Origin: Pelecanus crispus
Lineage: Eukaryota; Chordata; Aves; Pelecaniformes; Pelecanidae
Direction: 5' to 3'
Length of the DNA stretch: 64,000 nt
NCBI RefSeq assembly: GCF_030463565.1
Contig: NC_134660.1
Coordinates: 2,096,001 to 2,160,000 of the forward strand
Part shown: one piece after another, positions 11,179-21,739 of the stretch
Position numbering within the stretch: position 1 is the stretch's first letter
Layout of the letters: each line of letters opens with the position of its first letter
Position numbers and translations under genes: made by a program
The notes under the pieces: generated by a model
What the model was told of the DNA's origin: nothing
What the model saw: only the letters and a program-made list of their open reading frames with translations
Database searches by the model: none

Positions 11179-12034
11179 ATGCAGTACATCTTTTTGTTTT
11201 GAAGGCAATCTAGCAGAAAATCAAAACCTTTTATAAGTAGCAAACATTTATATACTTTAATGAAACAGTGATCTTAGCCTGTGTGCACTGAACATGTGTC
11301 TTCAACCTAGCTAAGTCCTATAAAGGCAAATACACTTCAACAGGTCAGTCATTACACTAGGCAGGGAGATTGGAAGTCTCTTCTGCTTGGTGGTTAAAAG
11401 GCAGCTGTATTTTTTTGGGAAAAAATTGCCTTGCTTGATCAAAGCAGTTAAATTGCTTTCAGGAATCACCTCTTTCTGCTAAAACCGAATGTACAATCTA
11501 TGGAGCGCTTCTGTCGCAGAATGTAAGAGTTAGCGAGAGAGACCCTGGAAAAATGTAGCTGTGCTGCTCTAATTACGTCCGTCTTTTTCTCCTCTGATTC
11601 CCAAGAGAAAACAAAATTAAAAGATCAAAATGTTTTTGGTTCTGAACTAAGATAACATTCTTCAATTCGTATATGCACATCAAATATGAAAACCATGTCA
11701 TTTTTATTGTGTATGCAAACATACCCAGTGGGAAAAGAATGCAGTTTATGTTCCCAAACCAGAGGCCCCCAGCCTGCTTCCTCAGCGTGTCTTAACGCTG
11801 CCTCAGAGGAGCAAAACGCGCAGAGCTCTGCTGCGAACGCTTACAGGTCCCCCCATCCATTCCATAAGCTCATTCAGCTGGTGTGACATGTATGTCACTC
11901 GCTTCTCCCACAGCTACTCCAGCTCTTACTGGAATGGAAATTTAAGAAATAATTGGACACTGCTTTGCAAATGTTTAAAAAAAGAAAAAAAAAACCCAAC
12001 CAGCAGGAGTAGAGCAAGAGCCTGTAAAAGAGCA

Positions 12035-12153
12035 TCAAACGGTGTTGCTGTTGCTTCTCATGGTCAGGTACAGGATTTCTTTATGGAAGTTCGCTTGTGC
12101 ATTTACAAGGTGAAACAAATTCAAAAAGCTGCTGTCCTCTTCATCACGATCCC
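12035..12153 (-). CDS. FBXO47: FBXO47 coding exon 10 (C terminus)
   Basis: Residues 415-453. The exon follows the acceptor ctggtag, starts with the split glycine and DRDEED, and includes the conserved FLNLFHLVNAQANFHKEILY. It ends SNSNTV then TGA, a tail different from the mammalian LSS ending. Confidence 0.93.
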
Positions 12154-15100
12154 CTACCAGGGCAAAGAAAAACATTTTAAAATGATTAGTGAAACTAAAT
12201 GACTTCTTTGAAGATAAATCTTACTCCTTTGGTGTTTTCAGCAGAGGCTGAACCAGCAGCCTCCACTCAGATTTATGAGGCACCAGCTACTGCACCTGAT
12301 GGCAGGACAGCTGTGAAATAACACAGGAGACTGTCTCCAGAATTCCTTCACCAGCTTGTCCAAAGACGGACAAGAACAATTGCGCGTTAAGACAAAAATC
12401 TGTCCTAACCGAGCTTGCCATCACAATCAGTCTTGAGGTTTTATCAAGGCTGACAAGCTGTGGACAGGGAGCAACTGCAGCTTGTGGAGTTGAACAGGCT
12501 GGCTGGCAGCTGCTCGGAGCCTGCGTTTAGACGCAGCCCAAAAGGACCTCAGGCCTAAGGCTCTGGTGGGACGTATTTTAAAAGACTGTTGGTTTCACCA
12601 TCCATGGCGCTAGGAATCTCTTAGACGAGAGAGATCGGTTAAAACAAATGTCTCTCCCAATTACGACACTTGATTAATTATTTTATGTTCTCAACAAACT
12701 TCAGGCACTCCAGTATTGTTCTGCCTGGTGAGGCAGGGAGGAAGGACAGGCTGCGGTGCCACGCTGTGTTGCCTCACTCAGTGCTAGCTCCCGATGAAAC
12801 AGCTCGTCCTGGCTTGCAGACCCACAGGCTTACCGGACAGAACTGCCTGTAGCATGTCCATGATCATGTGAGCGAAGGCGTTCTCCACACACTGCAGGAA
12901 GTTGGTTCTCTCCCCTGGAGTGCTGAAAACTTTGCAGACCTTCTGCATCATTTTTACTGTCCAGTCCATGCAGTACAGGTCCTTCTCGCAGACCTGACAT
13001 ACACAGGAAATATTAGAAATACACCTTTTATGATGAGTACGATGCTATAAAAAGCAAGATTAAATCTTAGAATTAACTATTGATTCTAACGGATCGGTTG
13101 CAGCCGTGGCCTGGAAAATTAGGGTTTGTTACAAGGACATAGAGGTTGTTCTTATTGTTGGCATGCTAATGGAGGAACTTCTCAACATCTTGTTAGTGGT
13201 ATTTCTCTTCAAGGACGGGCTTGCTACCTTACAGAGATGTGCTGGACAGGGACCAGAGGGTGGAGGAGTACCAACTCTCTTGCTGGACTTACTCCTGGTT
13301 TGCAGGAGTAGACAGGGAAACAGCTTTCAACTCTGAGAAAGCAAATCCAGGGGTAGGGAGACAAAAGGCCTGAGCCTGCGCCGTTCGGTGGTACTCACCA
13401 AAGCCAGGAACACCACGAGTCTGGCTAACTCAACAGTTCTTCCATTCACAGCTTTACTGGCCATGAAAGTGAAGCAAATGTTGTTTCCACTCAGAATAAG
13501 AAGCCGAGCATTGTTCTCCATGAGCCACTCCCGGGGAACAACTTTGTAATAAACCAGATAGAATTTTAGTGCTCTTTGAACAAAAAGAAAGGAGTGGCAC
13601 AAAAACTATTCTGGAAGACGTGAATTTATGAATTGTTGGCTTTGATAGCTAACCAGAATTTGTGAGGGGATACCCTCTGGAATACAATTGCAGCAATGAA
13701 GTCATATAAGCAGTTCCTACCGGCAATAGAGTTAGAGCTCTTCACAATAGCTTCCGTGATACAATCTCCCCCCAAACTAACTTTCAATGTAGCCGTTAAC
13801 ATTGCTCAGTAGAATTTTGGCTTGAACGAACATTGTGTTTTCAGCTTATGCAGCTTCGACGATGTTTCCTTAATAACAGCTAGACAAGACTTGAATTTTA
13901 AAGGTCTGCATGGATTCTGAAAATATTTCACAATGGGGAAGGACAGCCTGAATCTGTAGGCAGTGCTGGGTTTCTCTCACCCCCAGCTACTGCCTGGCCT
14001 CCAAGTGTAATGACTTTTCCAGTTACGCCTCAGCTACTGTAAGGAATATTACAGTCAGTTTCCCAAGGCACCTGTGCATCTGAAACACACTTATTGCCAG
14101 ATTTGGAGGACATGAGCATATAATCCTATGGATTAATGATAAAGGCAAAAACACACCTGACAGCTCATCCACAAGACTGATAATGTCATCTGCTGTCCAT
14201 TCTCTAGCTTCTGTGTCATACAGCAGTTTAATTGCATCTGCTAGACCTTTCAGACTGGTCTCATCTGTCGGTCCTTCTATCATTTTCTGCCAAACCACAT
14301 GTCCTGAGCAATATATTAATCACAACTGCTATTAAGTGACAAAGAAATTTTTTCTTTTTTTTTTCTTTTTTAAACAAGGAAAGTGCTAAAATGGGCCCTA
14401 CAGCAGAGTCAAAGGAGGGGAATTCAGGTAACACAACTCAGTCTTTGTGACAGTGAGATTTTTCCCATCTGTCATTTTAGTAGGAACAGTGGTATCATAG
14501 AATACCAGGTTGGAAGGGACCTCAAGGATCATCTGCTCCAACCTTTCTTGGCAAAAGCACGGTCTTGCTTGGTAGTTGCAGCATGAATCGAAGGGCGATT
14601 TAAAGAAATCCAGGTCTGATAATTAAGTAAGAAAGCATGCTTTTCTCCAGGGAAACAGATGCTTCTTTCTTTGAGGTGCATTCAAGCTAGCTCTACCCTA
14701 AGCAGGGGAGAATAGCGGAACAGAGGTGCAAGTTCTTCACCTGAATTGTAACTTTTTATATATATAAATATATATATATATATGGATGTATATATAAATA
14801 CACAAATATATATCATTTATGTATTTTATATATGTTAGTGAAGTCCGGTTAAGCACAACTTTTTTTTCTAGGCAATACCATTACATTTTATTTGCATAAA
14901 GCTTGGTTTTCAGAAATGCTGCATCCTGCAAGGAAATCTCATTCTCAGGGAACAAACTTTGAAAATTAACCCCCCGGACTACTTGCCATCAAGAGAGGAC
15001 ACAGGCCCAAAGATGATATACAGCAGGCGAGCTTGATTGACCATGGGCCACGGCTTTAAAATGCGAGTCAACCAAAATGCAGAATCACTTTGATGAATCC

Positions 15101-18100
15101 AGTGGTTCAACAAGACGCTACGACAGTATAACCTTATCCGCAGCTCTAGCTTTCGGGCACTTCCTGGGGTAAAAGAATGTAGATATTATAAATCCATTAA
15201 GCCTTGCACAATACAGATTTTTTTTTTTTTAAAACAGGAAGAGAAAGGATTTTTTTAAAGCTGCCCAAGAACATCTAGGGGGATTTAATTAAATTCTCAG
15301 CTGTTACTTCCTGAGTCTGGCTATTTTGGATACGTTGCACTAATTCAGGCCATAGAATTTGTCGATGCACCCTCTGGTACCTTTCTGCAGCAACTCATGC
15401 ATGTCTTCAAGGGCTCTCAGCTATGTTTTTTGGTTTCTGTTGTTTGGCATCAGTACGTGGAAATAGGAGGAAGTGTGTATATGGCTGTGTGTAAAGTGTT
15501 CCGCAGAAACACCCGGTTCTGTGCCGGGTAACATGAGAATTTCTTGAGAGGCATGTGCCACGTCACTGTTGTGTTTCAGAAATATGAAACCTAACTTTTT
15601 ACTGCATCACTTTATTTCTGCATTGGTTCCTTTCCCATTGATTTCACTGGCATTGGTGTACAGTAGGAAAGATTCAAGTCCATGTTACTGTTTACATGTA
15701 CATAAAATGCATTTGTTTGATAATGGAATGATTCCAAAAAACCTAAATGCCTTTCAAGACACCTCTTATGTGTCAAAGACAAAAGCACTTATCTTTGGTT
15801 TTGGTGAAGGAAAAAATAGCTGTATTCATCTATATGAAGGCCAAGTATTTGCTTGAGAATGCCTGCTTTCTGCGTAATGCTGGAGCTAACAGAATGTACA
15901 TGAGAGTCAGGAAAGGATTGGTGTTACAAGGCTTAGCTGAGCTAAAACATTCTCAATTCTAGACATATTTTGTTTGCAATAATCAAGATCCATTTTCTGA
16001 CTTCTCCATGATAGCGCATTTTGATTTTGTAGGACTTTTGTCTGCTTTGATGATTACCTGGTTTGCTGCTGACAACTGTCTGCACTTTACGAGGTAAATT
16101 GCTCAGCTCACAGAGGAAGTTAAAAACCCGGTGGCACTCCAGTTCATCCCAGCCTGCTGTTAGGATCTGAAGATTACAAAAGAAAGGGGGTAAAAATGAA
16201 TAGATTGAGCCATAAATTTAGATCACACTGCCATTTCTCATATTAGATCAATACAATCTGTCCTGCAATTTATCAGAAGAACAGAGAGGGAAGGTGCCAT
16301 ACCTGGAGTGTGGCGCCTGCACAGCGTCTCCCTGATGAGCGTAGGGAAACCATTACCTGCGACAGAGGTGCTGCACATGATGGCAGAGGTTGTACTTAAG
16401 CTTAAAGCAGCCCCGGAATCAAAACCTGCTAATTCAGGGCCAAGATCTTATTTTTGAACCTTACGAGGAAAAGCACACAAAGGTATTTGCTACAAAGACA
16501 AATGTCCCAGCACAAATAATTATTTGTAACTCCTAGCCACAGAAAGATAACAACTTTTTTTTTGTATTATCAAATACTTTAATGCTGCATACGTATACAG
16601 CACCTGTATGCACAAGTTTCTAAGACTTAAATGCATTTAAAATGTGCTCAAAATGCCTGTTCTTCTAAGAGAGAATTTGTTTCGGTATTTTTTTTTTTAA
16701 ACAAAGTTACTCTCCAGTAAAGCCTCCATTGTGGCAATTCTAACATTTCACAATCAAACATCTCAAGTAGTATTAAAAAGGTCCTACCCTTAGCGTTTTA
16801 CTGCATATTTGCAATCACAGTGGTCATTACAGTAAATAAGCTGTGGATTGCTGAACTAATTCATTTGACACTGATTTTATTTTTTTTTTTAAGATTAATT
16901 TTAAGCTACCACAAGCTAACAAAAATATTCTGGCGTATGATGTGTATAGCCATTTACTTTTAAACTAACCCGTCTCTGCTCTTGATTTGTGAACCTGAAG
17001 CTGTGTAATAAAATGCTCCCCTTCTCCCATGTCTTCTAAGATAATATATCGCTAATTAAAATCCAGACTGGTTGGTAGTGAAATCCAGACCAAGGAATTC
17101 TCAAGAGTCAAATCAGCAACTTTAACAACCAGAAAGGAAATTCAGAGAACTGTGTGAATAAATACCTTCCCCCCTACCCCCCAAGGCTCAAAACCATCTT
17201 ATACTTCTAAATATCTTGCAAAACCAGAGATTAGTTTAGAAAACTACCTTAATTTTCTTTTATATTTGTGATACTTGCCTTCTTTACATAAAGATACTGT
17301 ACCTGTAAAAATACCCCATAGCACTGTAATCCTAAACAACGCAAAGGACTTGGACAACCATTAAGTTTAAAACAGGAAACCTGCAAGGTGCAAAACACTA
17401 GTAATTTATCTTAACTGACCGTAAGCTAATTCCTGTGATTGAAAATTCACTGTACTACTTGTGTACTTCGATACCGATTAGAGAGATGTAGAGGGATTCC
17501 TTTCCCTTGTTGTATAAGGAAACAAGTTACAGTACCTATGTTATGGCTTAGCATTACATTCAAAACTGTGGTCAAATGCGTGTGCAAAACTAAGCTACGA
17601 AGAGCAACCCTGTTTTCAGGAGAGTAAAATTTCTATGAAGAGCTGTGCTCTTCCACTGCAAAATTTCCAACAGTCCCCAAACTTAAGAAAAGTTGAAAAC
17701 CACTGATCTTGGAATATGATATCTTAGTACAACAGCCTTGTGTTCAATGTGCTGGCTGAGGCTTTTCTATTATTATTAAAAAGAGACTAATTTCAAATCA
17801 ATAAATTCATTACACAGTGGTAATAGACTCCAGCAAAAGGACAGTAAAAGGCATAATTCAGCTAACAACTGCCTTACAGAAAGGGTATTGTAAGTGCAAG
17901 AGACAATTTGAAACATTAGTGAAAGGAATGTGAACTTACTTCTGAGAGAATCTTGTGTATGTACTTTAGCCTATCTTTTGTGGGCAACAGAAGCGTGCAT
18001 CTTTTAAGCAACAATCCTGTGAACAAAACCAGTAGAAACACGACTATGAGTATACGTACATGGCACATACACTACTGAATCAGCTTAAGCATTCACACCG

Positions 18101-21100
18101 CAGGCACGCATGCACTAGTGAGAAAAAGCTGCTACTGCAAGGCGAAAAGAGCAGCACAACATAGTAATCTGTGCTTTGGAGAAGGGGTGTGTGCTTTTGT
18201 AGCAGGAACATTTTTACTAAAAAATGTTGTCAGGGAGTATGTAGGCTTCCTATGCCGTAACTTGTTTATTGTGTTGTTTTAAAGTCCCTGTTAGTCACAG
18301 TTGGAGCCCTATTAAAAATACTACATTGGTTTTGGAATTACAGCTGTTAAAAATATTGGAAATAAATGTTAGTTGTTGCACCTCTTTTAACAGTACCCTG
18401 GGGAATGCTGGTTTTCCCGTTACATCATGGAAAGCTGAGTTTCCAACATTTTTTCATTATAGCCACATGCTCTAAAAAGAAAATATTCTAAACTGTGTTA
18501 ATGTAAAACATAGCTAAGAGGTAAAATTATTTTCCTATACAGGACCGAAATGGTATGTGTTTAGGATGTCAAAGTCTGGAGTTCATTATAGTGTGGAACA
18601 GCTGTTTGTTAAGCAGCATTTTTTTTTCTACACTACTGATAGAAAATGGGTTAACAGCTTGCTCTTCAAAAACTTTTACCAGAATAAAAAATATGTATCT
18701 TGTTTGTTAATTAAGCAAGAAATCCACAGAAAAGCATGTACTCTTTGGGGGGAGGAAACTTTTTTCCTGAGCTGTCAGTCTCCCCAAAAAATACGTAACT
18801 TCTCTAATGTCAAGAAGTACTTTATGCATTTACTGTGGTTCTAAATTGACTCTTTCCTTATTTAGAAGTGTGTTAGCATTCCTACAGGACAGACATAACT
18901 TATTCATCAGCCTAGGACATGGTCCAAAGCTCAGTCAAGTAAATTTTCTATTGACTAGATTAGACTTTGGCGAGAACTCCCTCAAGAATAGGTAAAACTG
19001 TTAAGACAGCGTAGCTGCAAGTCAGAATACAGCTATCAGGGTGGGGAAAAATTATGTGGAGTAAAAAGGGTGGAGGAAAAGGTGCTGCTCCTGGTTTTGT
19101 ACAGCAAAATCCGCCCAGTGCAGAAGGACAGTGCCCCCATCATTTAGAACTCAAAGCCATTTTAAACAATGACTGAAATTCTGACCCCATTACAAGTACT
19201 GGAAGATTTTACCATGGACTTGAGTGGAGCCAGACCCCTCTGAGTCTGTGTGAGACTTCTGTAATATGTAGACCCTGTTCAGGCTCTCTGAACAGGAATG
19301 AATTTTTCCCATTGAGTCCAGTCTTTCCTGCTGTAAAGTAAATATTGATTTTGCAACTGACCTCTTAACGAAAACATTCTCTTGAGCCTTCCACTGATGA
19401 CACAGATATTGCCAATGATCTTTATAATTTGAAATTTATGATCTTTATAATTTGATCTTTATAATTTTTACTACGAGGCCTACTATAGCAATGGGTGCAC
19501 ACCTACATTTAACTAACAAGTTGCCTTTTTGTATGTGGTTATTACAAAGCCCAAACTGATTTTTTTTTTTTTTTTAAAGAATTGTAGGGTTTTGGCCTTC
19601 ATTTTAAAAATAAAACACTGAGATTATTTTAAATACCTCAAAACCTACATGGATCGCTTACAATAGGAGGTCTTTGGTCTAAATTACTTTAACAGTGTTC
19701 CTTTACCTTGTGTATGCCTTTATTTAATGTCTTAAGTTCAAACCGTACTTATAATTCTGCATCTAACCATGGCATCATTTTATTTCTCTGTCAAATAAAC
19801 AAGTTTTTTTTATCAGCTAGATAACAGTAAATTGATATGGATGAGATTAGGATTTAATTTAATTTGCTTCTCTGATAGAACAACACTGATAGTGGGTGGG
19901 TGAGGAAAATTTCCAGCATTCAAGACGCCTAAGAAGGAATGCTTCATTTCTGAGTGAGAGGCTGAATGACTTAGAATCGATGTGTTTTAAAGATTAGCAG
20001 GAAAGTTAAAAAGCAAACAATTTTGAATTTAAGGATGTACAGTGCTCCTCGTTACCATCAAACCCATGTTATTTTGATCTAGATTTCTATTACGCTATGC
20101 CAAAAGAGGTCTGAGCAGCTGAAAGAAAGAACAAGCGAATCTTTTCACCCAGAAAGGGTTTGGTTAGCACACGGTATACCATGACAGCAAAAGTGCAGAC
20201 ATTTTCACATTGCCCTTAAGCTAAGAGTGAGAGGAAAGTATGTTCTTCATGCCCATTTCAGTCTTTGAACTCTGATACAAAGCTGCCAAGGAGAAAGCTA
20301 GTCACTGACAACTGTGATAACATTTTTGTGATGAGCATACTTCTTTTCAAAGAAGTGGAATGTGGTCTGCAATACATCTCAAGTAGACTATCAAGCAGGC
20401 TTTCTGATGGCAACTGTCGTTGGTCACTTTAGAATTAGGCTGGGTTTAAGTACTGCGGCTACATTTCCCAGACTGAGGAATGCGAGGACTCCAAAGTGAT
20501 GCAGGAAGGCAGTCTGAACAGCCAAATTCCTTCAGCTAGCCTGGGGCCTGGGAGTCTTGGTTTCTGCTGCAGTTTCCAGCGGTGGTGTCCAAACAAACTA
20601 AATTTGGAAACACCTACTACTGAGAACTGATCCTCTGCCCAAGCCCTGCTTGCCATTTAATATGAAAAAATAAACATAGAGGAGGCAGAACATACATTAT
20701 TTTTTCCATAACTAAGAGGTTTTGGAATCATTTCAGGTAATTTCTCCCACCTCCCCACCACCACCAGTTAATGGTATTTGAGTGGGCTATTTGGCACGGG
20801 GAGGAACTTCACTTTCAGAGGGAGCTGCGCAAATGATTTGGGCCATATCCTCAGCATTTTACCGATCAATGGATGTAACAGAAGAGACCTTTTAACTGAG
20901 TGTGGCTCTCCTCTAATTGTTACCACTTGCATTAAAGGATCACCTAGAGATTTGTAGTGCTCTAAAATATAGGATCCTTCTCTCCTGCCAGGTAGCTCAA
21001 GGTTATGAAAGTCTTGCAGTAAAAGCCTTCGGTTTCCTGATGGGGTTGAGATGTAATTAATGAGGCGGTTGCTGATGGTTTTCGACACCATGCTCAGCAC

Positions 21101-21713
21101 GCTGATATCCTTCACTGAAAAAGCAAAACCCAGTATACTTGTAAATCTTTACTGCAAGAAAAATGCTGATCGCTAGTCAATGACTTTATCTTACTTCAAA
21201 AACAGGCCAAGAAATAAGATGGACGAATAAAGCAAAATTTAATTACAGTTCATGTCCTTTGCCAACAAACTGAACTAGAAATGGATAGATCTAAGGAATA
21301 CTTTTCACACATACTAGGCAAAACCCGCTTCAAATAGTTTGTAAATATCATTTAAATTTTGGTCATTTGGCTGAAACATGGGAGCTGAAAATTCAGAGAA
21401 CAAGTCACATAAAATGACTTGCAACTAGCTAAAAGGTAAAACATTTTAAATAAGAATGGCTTTTTCTAAATGGAAAACTTTTGTGGTAATTTTCAGCTAT
21501 TGGAAGTAATACCTTTCTTATCAGATTCTCACCTGAAAGATAATTCAATACCATTTGAAAGATCTCCAATGGAAGTGTTTTAAAATATCCAAGTGTTGAC
21601 AGAGACTGGGAATCTGTGTCCAAGATGTTGCAGCGCTGTCTGGAGCGCCGGTTACTGCGTCTGTACTTCTGGTTAGGAACCAAGGTGTAGCTGGTCCCTG
21701 CAGTGGATGTCAT
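12035..21713 (-). CDS. FBXO47: F-box only protein 47, complete (10 coding exons, 453 residues)
   Basis: FBXO47 is a meiosis-linked F-box protein: F-box proteins bring substrates to SKP1-CUL1 ubiquitin ligases, and mouse FBXO47 is known to be needed for meiotic prophase. Coding exons in transcript order are 21713-21533, 21114-20944, 18016-17940, 17380-17303, 16166-16058, 15163-14987, 14303-14157, 13541-13399, 12993-12834 and 12153-12035. They join without frame break into 453 codons plus TGA, against 452 residues in human by memory. The F-box covers residues 43-83 (TLPLEIFQMVLNYLS, then VKDISVLSMVSKTI). The rest is the family-specific helical region with strongly conserved blocks such as HWIHQSDSAFWLTRILKPW, WTADDIISLVDELS and MDWTVKMMQKVCKVF. 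Nine introns are GT-AG or GC-AG: intron 6 uses a GC donor. The start ATG lies 26 bases into an exon with a good acceptor, so at least one upstream non-coding exon exists. Confidence 0.96.
12834..12993 (-). CDS. FBXO47: FBXO47 coding exon 9
   Basis: Residues 362-414: VCEKDLYCMDWTVKMMQKVC then FSTPGERTNFLQ and MDMLQAVLS. Acceptor tgtcag, donor gtaagc. Confidence 0.95.
13399..13541 (-). CDS. FBXO47: FBXO47 coding exon 8
   Basis: Residues 314-361: VVPREWLMENNARLLILSGN then ICFTFMASKAVNGRTVELAR and VVFLAL. Donor gtgagt. The acceptor ttacaaag has no good pyrimidine tract, but both the reading frame and conservation require it. Confidence 0.93.
14157..14303 (-). CDS. FBXO47: FBXO47 coding exon 7
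   Basis: Residues 265-313: HVVWQKMIEGPTDETSLKGL then ADAIKLLYD and EWTADDIISLVDELS. Acceptor gctcag, donor gtgtgt. Confidence 0.95.
14493..14590 (-). mobile_element. CR1 LINE 3'-end fragment, inverted
   Basis: The plus strand reads atcatagaat, then ggttggaagggacctcaagg and atcatctgctccaacc. This is the reverse complement of the CR1 3' terminus (gatgatcttagaggtcccttccaacc with the terminal attctatgat). It lies in FBXO47 intron 6 in the same orientation as the gene. Only the terminal ~100 bases are recognisable. Confidence 0.75.
14756..14833. repeat. TA-rich microsatellite
   Basis: An interrupted (TA)n/(TATAAA)n stretch in FBXO47 intron 6, able to form hairpins. Confidence 0.8.
14987..15163 (-). 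CDS. FBXO47: FBXO47 coding exon 6 (followed by GC donor)
   Basis: Residues 206-264: SARKLELRIRLYCRSVLL, NHWIHQSDSAFWLTRIL, KPWPMVNQARLLYIIFGP and VSSLD. Acceptor ccccag. The exon ends gatg before gcaagt, a GC-AG donor; no GT in register would keep the frame. Confidence 0.93.
16058..16166 (-). CDS. FBXO47: FBXO47 coding exon 5
   Basis: Residues 170-205: ILTAGWDELECHRVFNFL then CELSNLPRKVQTVVSSKP. Acceptor cttcag, donor gtaatc. Confidence 0.94.
17303..17380 (-). CDS. FBXO47: FBXO47 coding exon 4 (78 bases)
   Basis: Residues 144-169: VSCFKLNGCPSPLRCLGL then QCYGVFLQ, matching the cysteine-rich block of the mammalian protein. The exon is phase 0 at both ends, so skipping it would keep the frame. 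Acceptor ttgcag, donor gtacag. Confidence 0.92.
17940..18016 (-). CDS. FBXO47: FBXO47 coding exon 3
   Basis: Residues 118-143: GLLLKRCTLLLPTKDRLK then YIHKILSE. Acceptor ttcacag, donor gtaagt. Confidence 0.94.
18018..20942 (-). other. FBXO47: FBXO47 intron 2, no feature recognised
   Basis: The largest FBXO47 intron (about 2.9 kb), AT-rich. No exon or RNA gene is recognised. A T-run at 19560-19575 and a short direct duplication of a gatctttataattt unit near 19420-19465 are the only visible structures. Confidence 0.6.
20944..21114 (-). CDS. FBXO47: FBXO47 coding exon 2
   Basis: Residues 61-117: VKDISVLSMVSKTISNRLIN, then STPSGNRRLLLQDFHNLELP and ILEHYKSL. It completes the F-box. Acceptor tttcag, donor gtgatc. 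Confidence 0.94.
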
Positions 21714-21739
21714 TGTTCTGTTTGTCCCACAAATTTAAC
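21533..21739 (-). CDS. FBXO47: FBXO47 coding exon 1 (start codon, F-box first half)
   Basis: Coding is 21713-21533; bases 21739-21714 are 5' UTR after the acceptor tctctccag. It encodes residues 1-60, a basic N-terminal segment (YRRSNRRSRQR) and LGYFKTLPLEIFQMVLNYLS. Donor gtgaga. Human FBXO47 starts similarly (…LIPNQKLRRSNR by memory), which supports this ATG. Confidence 0.93.

Noticed and set aside
13106-13336. Plus-strand frame with hydrophobic run opposite FBXO47
   Set aside because: It lies in intron 8 between confirmed antisense exons, with no splice or promoter support.
16310-16390. GC-rich patch in FBXO47 intron 4 with donor-like words, considered as an exon
   Set aside because: Exons 4 and 5 join in frame without it, and its translation matches nothing in FBXO47.
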